Source: a virus
Reading direction: 5' to 3' (one strand)
IMG/VR virus record: IMGVR_UViG_3300021963_000001
Span: 1-64,000 of that record
DNA: 64,000 nt
A program made the translations under genes and the position numbers. The first letter of the stretch is position 1. Every line of letters begins with the position of its first letter. Of this stretch, positions 46,801 through 54,600 are shown in pieces. Under the pieces are notes generated by a model that did no database searches, was not told the DNA's origin, and was given only the letters and a program-made list of their open reading frames with translations.

Positions 46801-49436
46801 GTCTGGATAAACTTATTAATTCCACCGAAGATGTGACTGGAGATGAAATTCGCGAATACGCTGCCAACCGCAACAAAATGACCTTAATACAAAGAGCAGC
46901 CCTAGATGTTTTAATGGGCAAAATTGCCGCTCAATCTCAAGGCAAATTTAACGAAGACCCAGACAGCTTGAGCGCAGTCGAAAAGGCAGCTTATCTCATT
47001 TCTGTAGATGCTGAGGGTAGATCGGCTGCTCTTGATGAATTTAACAGTCGAAAAAATGCGATGACCTTAAATCGAATCGGGATGTGGATAACTTCCAATC
47101 CTGGCGCAATAAACAATATGTTAAAAAAATCTGAAGAGAAGGGTCCTTTTGGTTATGCTAAAGATTCAGCTCTTCTTGAAATTTTGGCAAGTGCTTATGG
47201 CGCTCCGACAACTTTACCAAAAGCTTCTGATGTGTTTAAGGATAGAAGCCTAAAAAACAAACAGCAACTTGACGAAGCAGAAAAAATTAAAAACGAATTT
47301 TTGGGTCAAAAAGAAAATGCTATTGCTATTGCTCAAGCGGCTTTGGGTTCTGGTGTCACAAACGGACTTATTGAAGCCTTTAAATCTGGAAAAGGTCTTC
47401 TTGGATTTGCTTCTGGTGGTCTAGTTCCTGGGGTTGGCAATACCGATTCTGTTCGCGCTAATTTGCCAGTTGGTAGTTATGTTGTTCGCAAGTCTTCTGT
47501 TCAAAAGCTAGGCGCAGATACTTTAGCTGCCCTTCCCCACATGGCTAGGGGCGGAGTTGTGCCAGCCATGGTTATGCCTGGTGAACATATTTTTACTCCC
47601 AGCGAAGCTTCAAAGATTGGGAAAAACAATCTTGATCATATTAACTCAACGGGGAAATTACCTGGATACGCAGATGGTGGTGATGTTGTCATCAACGGAA
47701 TCAAATACAATTTGGTTCCATCTGGTGCGGCAAAATGGGGTGGAAACCGAAATGCTCAAATGGGATTCCAACCGCAGACCGCCAAAGGAACAACTAATCC
47801 TTTAGCAAACAATAATAATAATGGCAATCTAAATGAACAACAGTTCCTCGCTATGGAAGCGATGAACCAAATGATTGGCGGTAATGGTGGAATCACCGGG
47901 GCCAAAGCTAAATTTTTCTCTCTTCGTGACGAACTAAAAAATCCAAGAAACAGAACCAAAGAAAAAATTGCTGAATTTCGACAGTTGTATGCGACTTTGA
48001 CCAATCCATTGGTTGCACAAATGGATGCGCAGCGTCAAATGCTTGGCGCTCAAGACGCATTCGCTTCTTTCCAGCAAGACCCAAAAGCCTTTATTGCTCG
48101 GTCGAAAGAGCTTCGAGCTTTGGCTATGAACACCAAAGCCTCAATGGAAGAACGCGTAGCAGCCAAAGAACAACTCAATCAAATGAACTATGCTGCTAGG
48201 TTCATTGATCCTCGGGCACTTAGAGGCGCGGCAGCAGCAAATCAAAAAGATCAACAGATCAGACAGCAACAGCAATTTATTGCTGCCGGAAACGATCCAT
48301 TGCAGGGTGGCCTGCTGCGTCTCAATCCCGCTCTCGCCAACAAAAATATGGCGCCTGCGGCAAATCCAGTAGAAGTACACAACGCAAGAGTTAGAGCTAA
48401 CGAACAAAATCAAGCCGAACCAAATCGTAAAGCAGCAGAAGTTAACCATCTCAAAAAGATGCTGGATATAGCTCAAGAAAACTACCTAAAAACTGGCGAT
48501 CCGCGGTTTCTTCAAGAGATTAACAAACTCAAGAACCCAGAAAAAGTAAAAGCAGAAGAAGAAGCCGAAGCCAAACGCAAAATGGATGACTATCGCGCCA
48601 AAAAACAAAGTGAAGAACATGGAAATGAAATTGGTCGTTGGCATGTGCGAGAAGGCATTGAAGACATCAAAGATCCAAATGGCATTAAGCGTGGAGAAGA
48701 AAAACTAAGAAAGTTTTACGCAGAGAAAGACAAGAAAAGACAAGAGTTTGAGAGTCGGGTTTTTGCCCACGCCCCGACTTACGAAGAAAATATGCCAAAA
48801 ATGCAGAAGGAATGGGACGAAAAGAACAAGGGATTTGTTGAAAACCGATTGAAAGAACTTGAAAAAGAAAGCAACGAGCGTTTCAATCGCAATCCAATGC
48901 ATGCTGCGATGTATGCTCGACTGGCAGATTCTCCTTATCTTGACAAAAAAGACATTGTCAAAAAAGCGACAGGCGGCATAGTCCCTGGCGTTGGTTCTGG
49001 GGATACTGTTCCCGCCCTGCTTGAGCCTGGCGAACTCGTAGTACCGAAGAAGCAGGTTCAAAAGTTTGCCAACGGCGGTGTGGTGGGCGGTCTCCAAGGA
49101 TTCGCCAACGGAGGAATGGCGCAAGGCGGTCCTGAGCTTCTGGACGTCGCCGCCAAGTTCAACCAAGCCGCCACCCAGATCAGCCAGGGACTATCGGGCT
49201 TCTCCACCTCGGTTAGTACCTTCAACGGGGCCGTGGCCAACTTCGGCACCTTTGTGGACAAGTTCGACGAGGCGGTGGGCAAGATTCCCGGCCAGATTGA
49301 ACTGTCTGGGGCGAACGACATCTCGGTCAACCTGATGGGCCAGGACTCCATCGTCAAGGCGGTCACCGAAGCCATCGGGCCTATGATCGCCCAGGCGATT
49401 CGGGACAACCAGCCGGTTGAGCAAAGGGCACAGTAA
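37830..49436 (+). CDS. Tape measure protein (3868 residues) with zincin-like domain
   Basis: A 3868-residue tape measure. Residues 90-300 resemble the phage tape-measure core (FDREMVRLRQVSVESASE, AVEAGDLIEAVRRTGGAFKA). Residues 476-562, about 2493-2550, about 3195-3285 and about 3714-3750 carry four copies of the Gly-Gly/Pro-Gly module (GGLVPGVGDKDTVPSSIP, FVVRKSAVQKFG). Residues 679-683 are HEMAH, a zincin motif, with the possible third ligand in LQPHEILAKS downstream. A run of about ten glycines occurs near 1053. Hydrophobic, Gly-rich segments at about 1476-1557 suit membrane insertion during DNA ejection. The middle is AT-rich, unlike the head genes. Tape measures set tail length at about 1.5 Angstrom per residue, so a tail of over 500 nm is possible if most residues are helical spacers. 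The length, position and modules make the call firm. Confidence 0.9.
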   Translation: MSFDITGQLNLRLASGAIRNIANEINTGLRGTTRGVSVPVRADMNNIRAVKEAISGAGTALDKFAQQSGLAFKRFAAFSSAAVPFIAVASGIRNAVTQAIEFDREMVRLRQVSVESASEVAQVGQEVTRLATAYGVSSKELIKMAVTLKQADFNIYETRDALEALAKSALAPNFDSMAQTGEGAIAVMKQFQIQAADLDKAIGSMNAVAGAFAVEAGDLIEAVRRTGGAFKATGGDLNQLLALFTSVRQTTRESAESIATGLRTIFTRIQRNDTVNALKEFGVNLRFTRQEAERAGDLGLTNQFVGAYEAIRRLSSALTQLPEADPRYSAIVEDLGGYRQISKVIPLIQQWSTTERALMVAEAGRVSLTVNASQATESYANRLTKLQESYLSLGRSLMDSNSFKVAFSGFESLAKGMLMVLEAAKPLLPMLTAMASAKLIQSIAPVAARFYQGVTYSDKGSLLARNQGGPVGFASGGLVPGVGDKDTVPSSIPSGSFVVRKSAVQKFGSENLARLGSKANVMLTPGEYVFTPDQAKKIGAPSLNQINRNGKLPGYALGGLFDYVKSYFGSPSLPDANQTAARPTVRLIDQILKQGKDPNKEAKFQQYASRLQKEAFKSGNFADLAKVIPSLADTKVEYGVSSKPLSKAYGFVDANEQKNKVYITSNLKNAPNPLSTVVHEMAHVADLAAGRKIAGKKTGRNFLSNQEGTETNTIIKKLAPLFEKGLMGMEPDEFKNTGKNKQDYIKYRLQPHEILAKSVQAMSLENPLDAFKDMQGVTKKEQAQLLALVKEVDQTFRKEVVEKMGATQPKADSGPTKKVEEARKKVASVGKQIKDAAKKVKTPDSEPVPVAVAEPAVQPMSREERLEYLKRRKAEMDAKAEADAKRDVRQAMRDEGIAPARGKRKKKEGLPAKPEVIVKEPIREILSNEKTPGGTFPENSQGYLAAHAITERMNQGRAERHKAVLPTGVAASELATVSISKATDKITGTRVAPPGLTREDRKRYEAYSSKVYAELKEARYWGFNSVKEYREFNDYFGRLDGSGPPGKGSIPTGGGGGGGGGGGEPPSPTTPSDVSPGSPPPPPKKRRGYAAFKSEMKYRELIESAMKTGNQIGAYSTEMPQFSGDQSIKFLGELRKMGGYRPQMLQESIEQNLRTNNPGMNEKGIQKVAAMQTTRIMKAAEQVSRAQERLGQVSNIREQANSRAGDIDQYFQLSRSINRLQKRADFDPEAVAEAKRLTATRQEVAKRIADNEGIDFSELGKVSKSGRVSATKSARDLLKGYRSGYESDARGATVEEARQRAILEKNQEKLQGVGISTSMDASGQVKINFRGTDSAYGAGTIPPRANINKNNLGKILNDEVQKIYNAIDPAGRGKNISDIQKKDISENAKNNVMKNYVDNVSLQIQQQYKIKDAESARLIATQKFEHALRSGAEIVVKNNQIFDADALKQGYKGGLRQKFANVFSSTQGALGNAFSSQSGFLGGQVIASYVSNALSNLAGSADNAAANDRGGSYKAARVLSGGLSGLVTGAQIGSAFGPLGAGIGAATGGLFGLVNSFKEAAQEISDAKIGLALKKTTDALSNFAKGTYALTPQNAKTIDTNFNTIDREIAAKSGRNTSYLFGLVSGSQENFQTELTKNMRESMAGQATSMMDALTKLIQDQAVRNVGNADIQDMASIRKDFDLALAQNGGIGSRLFSRVATATEQDPEMFRKTLLDMFQRSKESEVLKRRQQTSETEINRSTATFGGLSSAVEVATQRLTRMTTSLKNVSDFMDGSITPFSGSGLTEALQRPLGSDREDFMGAVRSITKTAGVAGGDVEKTADAVTVAGRLLPSIINAVRSQPVANLATGADISVQIGENLRKGLAARGIDNTSAAMVTNMVSSQLGSEDFSKMLRETGQDMGKLIQKLLGPMAEPLKQSFTEIAKNLDERGRMFAEGLSELANRTRAVGELMDKANMAEIASVRNRIQFGVRRRLISEDAADAGLFNASQNLQRARQERLTGFGGPGSGNPQFIASAMGGVFDDIRRTEERISQATKGGNIAEQNAAAIQLSSLKTKAAELGQALKNLTDVSERTSQAQEKLSKIQSDREGRQALGLRYATANTEGRAEIASSFRLLSAAAQMGTAATFSTKQQNQIFSLLSSLSPQMKLPGLGGINVKDLTSQLMKTTFGGAFDLDPQTAALERALDNFVQSNYDVAVEASRLQVEMQQKLQADFFSRLQNGQQTFINELSRVMMENQKLMRESLQMQAQSRLEGLEKQVGQSSMLGKIGVSTDDQFKALRDTLNDPKNKSIDTIFESAKNQRIVQGKTEKALDNTKSFVDDIIALAGNDYARGTAKSDVSGILMNKFGDMGFTSPIDQKKLMSLFSENLDEKAGYLSTIGGNKENIAEAFRYAITTFQRESNDRNNTDILQAGKDLRNQGTIDNKIIDNIIRTAKENADNITVKTLRESVSAVGSTNKKFSELNGALDQARQQVQGFAEVLAVRPEGRANGGMIRYFNKGGWGSGGSLSPHSSDTVNARINPNEFVVSAGPAQRNKKLLEQINAGYANGGAIEEAKQNIGNAQKNIGASTEDIINPVKTMEAAEQARKVARANSQILFLLQIKNMNPDERFKFVNKQKDWIKSISGKETGDQLGIKDALAQLMSIEDQKNKSLNFRDLENYHVGKRKMGIAKAIKTFPTKIAVDIPEIYQALKKFMEAGKEAEIFTNNVNDKFRIGIGSSLSEVIQSEPDLKRHLFLNNVDRMANTLNEDGTLKLLGDIDPLRREYESLWTDTKIYAKTAKDWTSSVIFANDYNEIGNLPTIGDLQEKEKRNIDKKILQKHYPPGIFGKIYGDALQRLAITAPNEFSGDMDTWAKKTEKTKKLGLDFDFEKTISALIDKAQNDLVNQKAEVQKLAKANDLVKIIQQGRIGSLQTPEQGIAKIFEERNNAQFGPKQDMELMKLQLMAMEADAFNKLNPGVQTKLLEMKRRRILENKLSPAEQAQMAAMGLDKLINSTEDVTGDEIREYAANRNKMTLIQRAALDVLMGKIAAQSQGKFNEDPDSLSAVEKAAYLISVDAEGRSAALDEFNSRKNAMTLNRIGMWITSNPGAINNMLKKSEEKGPFGYAKDSALLEILASAYGAPTTLPKASDVFKDRSLKNKQQLDEAEKIKNEFLGQKENAIAIAQAALGSGVTNGLIEAFKSGKGLLGFASGGLVPGVGNTDSVRANLPVGSYVVRKSSVQKLGADTLAALPHMARGGVVPAMVMPGEHIFTPSEASKIGKNNLDHINSTGKLPGYADGGDVVINGIKYNLVPSGAAKWGGNRNAQMGFQPQTAKGTTNPLANNNNNGNLNEQQFLAMEAMNQMIGGNGGITGAKAKFFSLRDELKNPRNRTKEKIAEFRQLYATLTNPLVAQMDAQRQMLGAQDAFASFQQDPKAFIARSKELRALAMNTKASMEERVAAKEQLNQMNYAARFIDPRALRGAAAANQKDQQIRQQQQFIAAGNDPLQGGLLRLNPALANKNMAPAANPVEVHNARVRANEQNQAEPNRKAAEVNHLKKMLDIAQENYLKTGDPRFLQEINKLKNPEKVKAEEEAEAKRKMDDYRAKKQSEEHGNEIGRWHVREGIEDIKDPNGIKRGEEKLRKFYAEKDKKRQEFESRVFAHAPTYEENMPKMQKEWDEKNKGFVENRLKELEKESNERFNRNPMHAAMYARLADSPYLDKKDIVKKATGGIVPGVGSGDTVPALLEPGELVVPKKQVQKFANGGVVGGLQGFANGGMAQGGPELLDVAAKFNQAATQISQGLSGFSTSVSTFNGAVANFGTFVDKFDEAVGKIPGQIELSGANDISVNLMGQDSIVKAVTEAIGPMIAQAIRDNQPVEQRAQ
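40986..41015 (+). repeat. GGT trinucleotide repeat (about ten units) in tape measure
   Basis: Ten consecutive GGT codons encode a poly-glycine run near residue 1053, flanked by Pro/Ser-rich linkers. The unit purity makes it a slippage-prone in-frame tract. Confidence 0.85.
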
Positions 49437-50050
49437 TGGCAATCTTTACGGGAAGACTGGGTGATGTCCTTGCTGCCCCGGGTGGCCTTGTCCTAGGCTA
49501 CAGCGGGGAGGCAAATTTAACCTGGCAACCCCTAAATTTGTTCCTCAAGGTCGATGAAATTCCGACCAAGAGCGTTGCCCTGCCCCTCCTTACCGTTGGC
49601 GTATTCCAGGGTGCCGCCAAGGCACTGCCCCTTTATGTTTCTGGCAAGAACCTGACAAAGTCGCTAAATCTTTATATCTTCTGCAATCTTTCTTCAAGTC
49701 AGAGGAATATGAACCTCTTTGTGGAGGGCGGCTACAAGAAGATATCGGGTGGGGTAGACCTATTCATTACAAACGATGCCGCCGATTTGGTGGACGGCTC
49801 CCTGCCCCTTACCGTTGACGGCCCCACCTTTGGCAAGGGCTTAAATCTCGTTGTTTGGCGCACTCCTGAAGAATATTCGACCCTTCCATTAACCATCACT
49901 GGATATGCCCAGGAGGCTAGTGGTAGCTGTGTATTGTATTTAGCTGGCCCTGTCGGTCTCGACGGGTCGCTGGATATGGTCACAGCAGGCACTGGTGTGA
50001 ATATCAATTCTGTTGATCTGATTACTGACGGTTACAGAGGAGACATTTAA
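49436..50050 (+). CDS. Beta-repeat structural protein
   Basis: A 204-residue protein starting at TAATG. From residue 40 onward it shows about eight irregular repeats of about 18 residues, each with a pattern like 'LPLYVSGKNLTKSLNLYIF' (hydrophobic strand, Gly turn, hydrophobic strand). This would build a small beta-solenoid or stacked-strand arrangement. It lies between the tape measure and baseplate genes, so a distal-tail role is likely. The family is not recognised. Confidence 0.6.
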   Translation: MAIFTGRLGDVLAAPGGLVLGYSGEANLTWQPLNLFLKVDEIPTKSVALPLLTVGVFQGAAKALPLYVSGKNLTKSLNLYIFCNLSSSQRNMNLFVEGGYKKISGGVDLFITNDAADLVDGSLPLTVDGPTFGKGLNLVVWRTPEEYSTLPLTITGYAQEASGSCVLYLAGPVGLDGSLDMVTAGTGVNINSVDLITDGYRGDI

Positions 50051-51693
50051 TGCCTGTTCTTTACGGATCACAGGGACAAGAAAAACTCCTGACACCAGCC
50101 CCTTTTGTGTCTATCTCAAATCAAATCGAGAGATTTGAAGACGGTCGTGTTAAGAAGTATTTGTTTAACATCACCCTAAAGGGTCGGATGTTGGCTTATA
50201 AAGGTGGTGTTCTTAACAACACGACTGATCCGCTTCAAGGTGCTTTGGAAGTTGTGCCTCCCAATAGTCGCCAAGCAAAAATTCAACAAAAAATTGGTCA
50301 GCTCAATGAGTTGTTCCGACCCAAATCTCCGCTTAATTCTACCGAGCGAGTGAGCCTTCAGATAACCCCATGGGATGCTTCTGGCGCAAACTCTACAATT
50401 ACTTGTAACCCCCGCGTCAAATCAATTGAAATTCCAGAAGGACCATTCACGGATTATTTTGAGTACACGATCACGCTTGAAGCCGATTATTTGAAAATAG
50501 GCACTCAAATCATAGGAATGGACGCCCAGGATGATGTGGGTGTTGAAGAGTCGTGGTCGATGGAGCCAGACGAAAAGCTCCGTAAGTACAAGCTGACACA
50601 TCAAGCTTCTGCGCAAGCCACCACTCGCTGGATTGACGCCCCTTTCAATCGCATGGTCAACGGCTACGAGATAGCCCGCAGGGCCGTCTTAAAAAAACTG
50701 TCATCTGATGCCGCGCTTGATGACAACACACTTTACTCCCAGCCCCCCTCCGCAAAATTAAAGCTGAATAATCTTCCAGCTGGCATGTCTTATTTTGGTT
50801 TGGGCGGATCGCTAGCCAACGCGTTCAGCGAATCTGCGGCTTCTGGTTCTGATACGGTTCGCGCTTACGATGCAGTCAGAACAATCACAGTAGATGAGGC
50901 GGGTGGCAAGTTCACCGTTTCAGAAAGCTGGACAATTGTAGATTTGGCCGTTGTCAACCCAGACGATCTCGGGGCAAAGGATGGCTCAAATTACATACCA
51001 GCCCTTGAAGAGTTTACCGTCAACATTCGGGACAATGCGGAAAGCGTGTCAAAATCGGTAACAATCGATGGAACCATAACTGCTTTACGGCGCAATCAGT
51101 CTGGTGCTTTTGAGAACCCACAAAATTTTTATCAATTCGCAAAGAAAAAATGGGACAATTTGTCTGCGACAAACTACGCCTTGATTCGTCAACGCGTGGT
51201 CGCTTTTGTGCCTGGTGAATTTTTGGCAGCAAAGCCAAATCAGGTTACCGTTGGACACAATAAAATTGCCGGTACTATTACTTACAATTTAGAATATAAT
51301 AATCTATATCGTCCTAGTAGGTTTGCTGACGCAAAATTCTTCCATGTGAACTGGACTGACAATGGTGGGACGCCTTTGTTTGCGGCCATCGATGTAATGG
51401 GTCGTGTAGATAGCGCAAATCCTCAAGGTAAGGGGCCAGTATTTCAAAATCTGTTAAATACCACAAAAATGACAAGAGATATTAGTGTTGAAGCCGTGAT
51501 GGGAACAGTCAATCAAACAAATGGTCTTCCATTAAGACCAGTAAGAGACGATGTCTTTTTTGCGCTTAAGGAAATGAATTTGATACCAAACACTACCTTA
51601 TATCCTAAATTATTTGTTGAAAAACTGACTGAAGGTTTTGACTACACGACTGGCCGTTACAACTTTAGCGTGACATATGCCTACGGAAAGTGA
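50050..51693 (+). CDS. Distal-tail/baseplate structural protein
   Basis: A 547-residue protein: VSISNQIERFEDGRVKKYLF, ISPWD-like ITPWDASG, then SYFGLGGSLANAFSESA and the closing LFVEKLTEGFDYTTGRYNFS. It is beta-rich, with a central Ser/Ala-rich stretch. It is encoded immediately before the large tail-tip protein, and overlaps it by 17 bases. A distal tail or baseplate hub role is inferred from position. No catalytic motif is visible. Confidence 0.6.
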   Translation: MPVLYGSQGQEKLLTPAPFVSISNQIERFEDGRVKKYLFNITLKGRMLAYKGGVLNNTTDPLQGALEVVPPNSRQAKIQQKIGQLNELFRPKSPLNSTERVSLQITPWDASGANSTITCNPRVKSIEIPEGPFTDYFEYTITLEADYLKIGTQIIGMDAQDDVGVEESWSMEPDEKLRKYKLTHQASAQATTRWIDAPFNRMVNGYEIARRAVLKKLSSDAALDDNTLYSQPPSAKLKLNNLPAGMSYFGLGGSLANAFSESAASGSDTVRAYDAVRTITVDEAGGKFTVSESWTIVDLAVVNPDDLGAKDGSNYIPALEEFTVNIRDNAESVSKSVTIDGTITALRRNQSGAFENPQNFYQFAKKKWDNLSATNYALIRQRVVAFVPGEFLAAKPNQVTVGHNKIAGTITYNLEYNNLYRPSRFADAKFFHVNWTDNGGTPLFAAIDVMGRVDSANPQGKGPVFQNLLNTTKMTRDISVEAVMGTVNQTNGLPLRPVRDDVFFALKEMNLIPNTTLYPKLFVEKLTEGFDYTTGRYNFSVTYAYGK

Positions 51694-54600
51694 CTTTAAG
51701 TTTGTTGCCCCACAAATCACCTACGGGTCCAACAATAGGACCCTGCTAGGATTTTATGTGCAGCAAGCTAGCGCAACGGTATCGTGGGGCGATAACGGAA
51801 GTTCGCTCAACTTGACTTTAGTCAAAGAAAATGACGACTTTAATTATCTATACAATGATTTTCCGGCGACGGTCGGACATCCCATCCGCCTCAAAATCGG
51901 AGGGTTTTATTTTGGTGGAATTCTTTCCAAGGTAACCAAGAAAAAGGCCACAAACGGTCTCACTTACGACATTGTCGTGGTAGACCCGCGAGAAATTTTG
52001 CAGGCGACATCGGTAATCATAGGTCAATACTCGGGGACTGTTCCTGTTGGCGTCGGCAATATCATCAATGCCTACGGTTTTTGGGAAGACCCGGCAATTG
52101 GTGGATTCGGCTGGTCAGGCTCCGACAATCTCGGGATGCCCTGGACTTCTTTCTTTAGTGCGGTCCTGCAAATATGCAATAAGCCAATTATCACGCCATA
52201 CGGTGGGCCGATGCGGTGGGGCTTGCCCACGCCTGAATTTCCCAACGGCGTTTATTACTCTCTCGACCTTAGCGAACTACCCATCCCTGACCCCTACTAC
52301 AGGATTGAGGGAAACGGGGTTGTCAGCCTGTACGATGTCATCAACAAGGTCTGCCAGGATGCCGGTTACGATTTCGTCGTAGAACTGATTGGGTACACCA
52401 TCAAGATCAGGGTGATCAACCGCAAGTTCGCTCCGGCCCTTGGAACCATCGGGGCTATCGTCAACACGCCTGGCAGCAATGCTACCGCCATTGAACACGG
52501 CATCGAGATGGCTCAGGGCCACCAAACAGCCGCCATGCTGATCGGCGCACCACGGGAAGGGATGTTTGCCAAGGCGAACTTCACCTCTTTCTGGGGCTAC
52601 GATCATCTCAAGAACCCCATCCTAGGCCATTCTGGCACAATAGTTTTAGCCCCCAAGATAATGGGCGAACAACCAATTCTTTATCGCTGCGAGATGATGA
52701 ATCTATACGCTTTCAGCGTGGAAGATGTTATTGGTTCGGCGTATTATTTCTGTTCGACTCTTGAACTCCAATTTGCGATGGCTGGTATCGACAGCTGGAT
52801 GGAGTTCATCGAAAAGTACCGCCCCGATGTCTTTTTCGCAATGACCGGGTTCGCCAGTAATCGAACCAATCAAGTGCTTTTGAACGGACTGAATGTCGGC
52901 GACTCTGTCCAGACTAATCCACAGGCGATTCTTGCTAGGGCACTTGAGGCAACATATGACCGCTCCGAAGGGCGCAGAAGGTTCTTTTCTTGGTTGTCTG
53001 GTGTCGCCCAGCAGTATCTAGGCAAGGAATTCATTGTCAGCCTTGGTCCGATCACAACAGATATCGGCAATCTCTGGCCCTCATTCTTTCAGTCTACGAT
53101 TGACCCCGATCAACCATTTGATCAAAATTTGCGACCGAATATACGCTACGAGTTTGATGTCTGTCGTAGCGCCTACATGCCGATAGAAGAGGCTTTTCTT
53201 TATTACGGATTAAAGCCAATTTCTGCTAGTACATTTATGGATGATGGCAATCGCTTTGAACCAATTGCCTTGTACAATTATGTGCGGCTGAATCAAACCA
53301 ATGCCTTCATTGAGAATACCCAAGAAACCGTCTTTGATACCTATGGCGTCTACACGAAGGTGTCAATGGGTGATCAAATCGAAGAGATGGCTTTCCCTAA
53401 TGTTGTGACTCCATATAGCACTTCACAAAGTATTAGATACATCCTTGATGGTCCCGGATTCGCTTTTGTTGGCGGACCTCTTGTCCGCGCCACGGTGCAA
53501 AATCCGATTTTCTCAAGGGCTACCGATCCATCGGGTGACCATAGCGTAATCAGCAGGGTTTTGGGCACTCCGGCCAATATATATCAAACAAACGCCGAGT
53601 CCAGCAAAACCAAAATGCATCCCCCTCCCGTGAATCCGTCGTTTTTCATTTTGCCTTTGAAGAGCAATCGATTCTGCTACGGACCTTTCTGGACTTACTC
53701 TCAAATTCCAGGCAGGGTGAAGATTGAAGTCGATTCTGATTTGACTCCGGCTTCTTACGGTTCTGAAATCCTAATGAATCGCATAGCCATTGCAAGATTG
53801 TTCGATGGCTCAAGTCAGCTAGCTTTGACAGAACACGGACGGGTAACGATTCCAGACTTTCCTCAAGTTTCCATCGGCCAAGCCCTTCAGGTCAACGGTC
53901 CTGCTGTCACTTCAGTAGAGATCAGTTTTGGCACAGGTGGAGTTCAGACCACCTATGCTTTTCAGAATTTCTCGCCAAGGTTCGGCGTGATCCCTCGCCA
54001 GACGCAGGATCGTCTACGGAAAGTAGGCCAACTGAGTTCTCAACTAAGGCGCAACTTATTCAAGCTTGCCATAGAATCTCAGAAGACTTCACAGGGCATG
54101 GCGCGTGCTGCTGTCGGCGCGGCAGGCCTGCAAATGACCGCCGGAGCTTTTGATAAGTTTCATCGAGTGCAAACTCCCCATGAATGCGTGGCGGGTTTTG
54201 CTTCCCAAGCTTCGCAATACGCTGTGAGATTGGATGTCAAATCTGCACCATTGCATGAGCTATTGGCCAACACAGAAGCCAATGATGTGGAGTTGTACGC
54301 CAATCGCGCCATCACTAGCCAAGACGCACTGTTCAGGCCGTATAGGGCACCAACTTACAACGGCGGCATATCTGTCACAAGAAATGGCGTGGACTATCGT
54401 TCTTTGCCAGACACATCGCTGTTGCCCAAGTTAGAAATCCCTCAGAATATTTACAACACGACAACTTCGCAGAATCTTACCCCCATCATTTATCCTGGCG
54501 CTTCTGACATTTCCATCGTCACTTATCAAAAAGCAAATGGTGAACCTTGTGAAATAAACAACTGGAATACGGGGGCGGGCGCCGGAGCTTTTGAGGCGCG

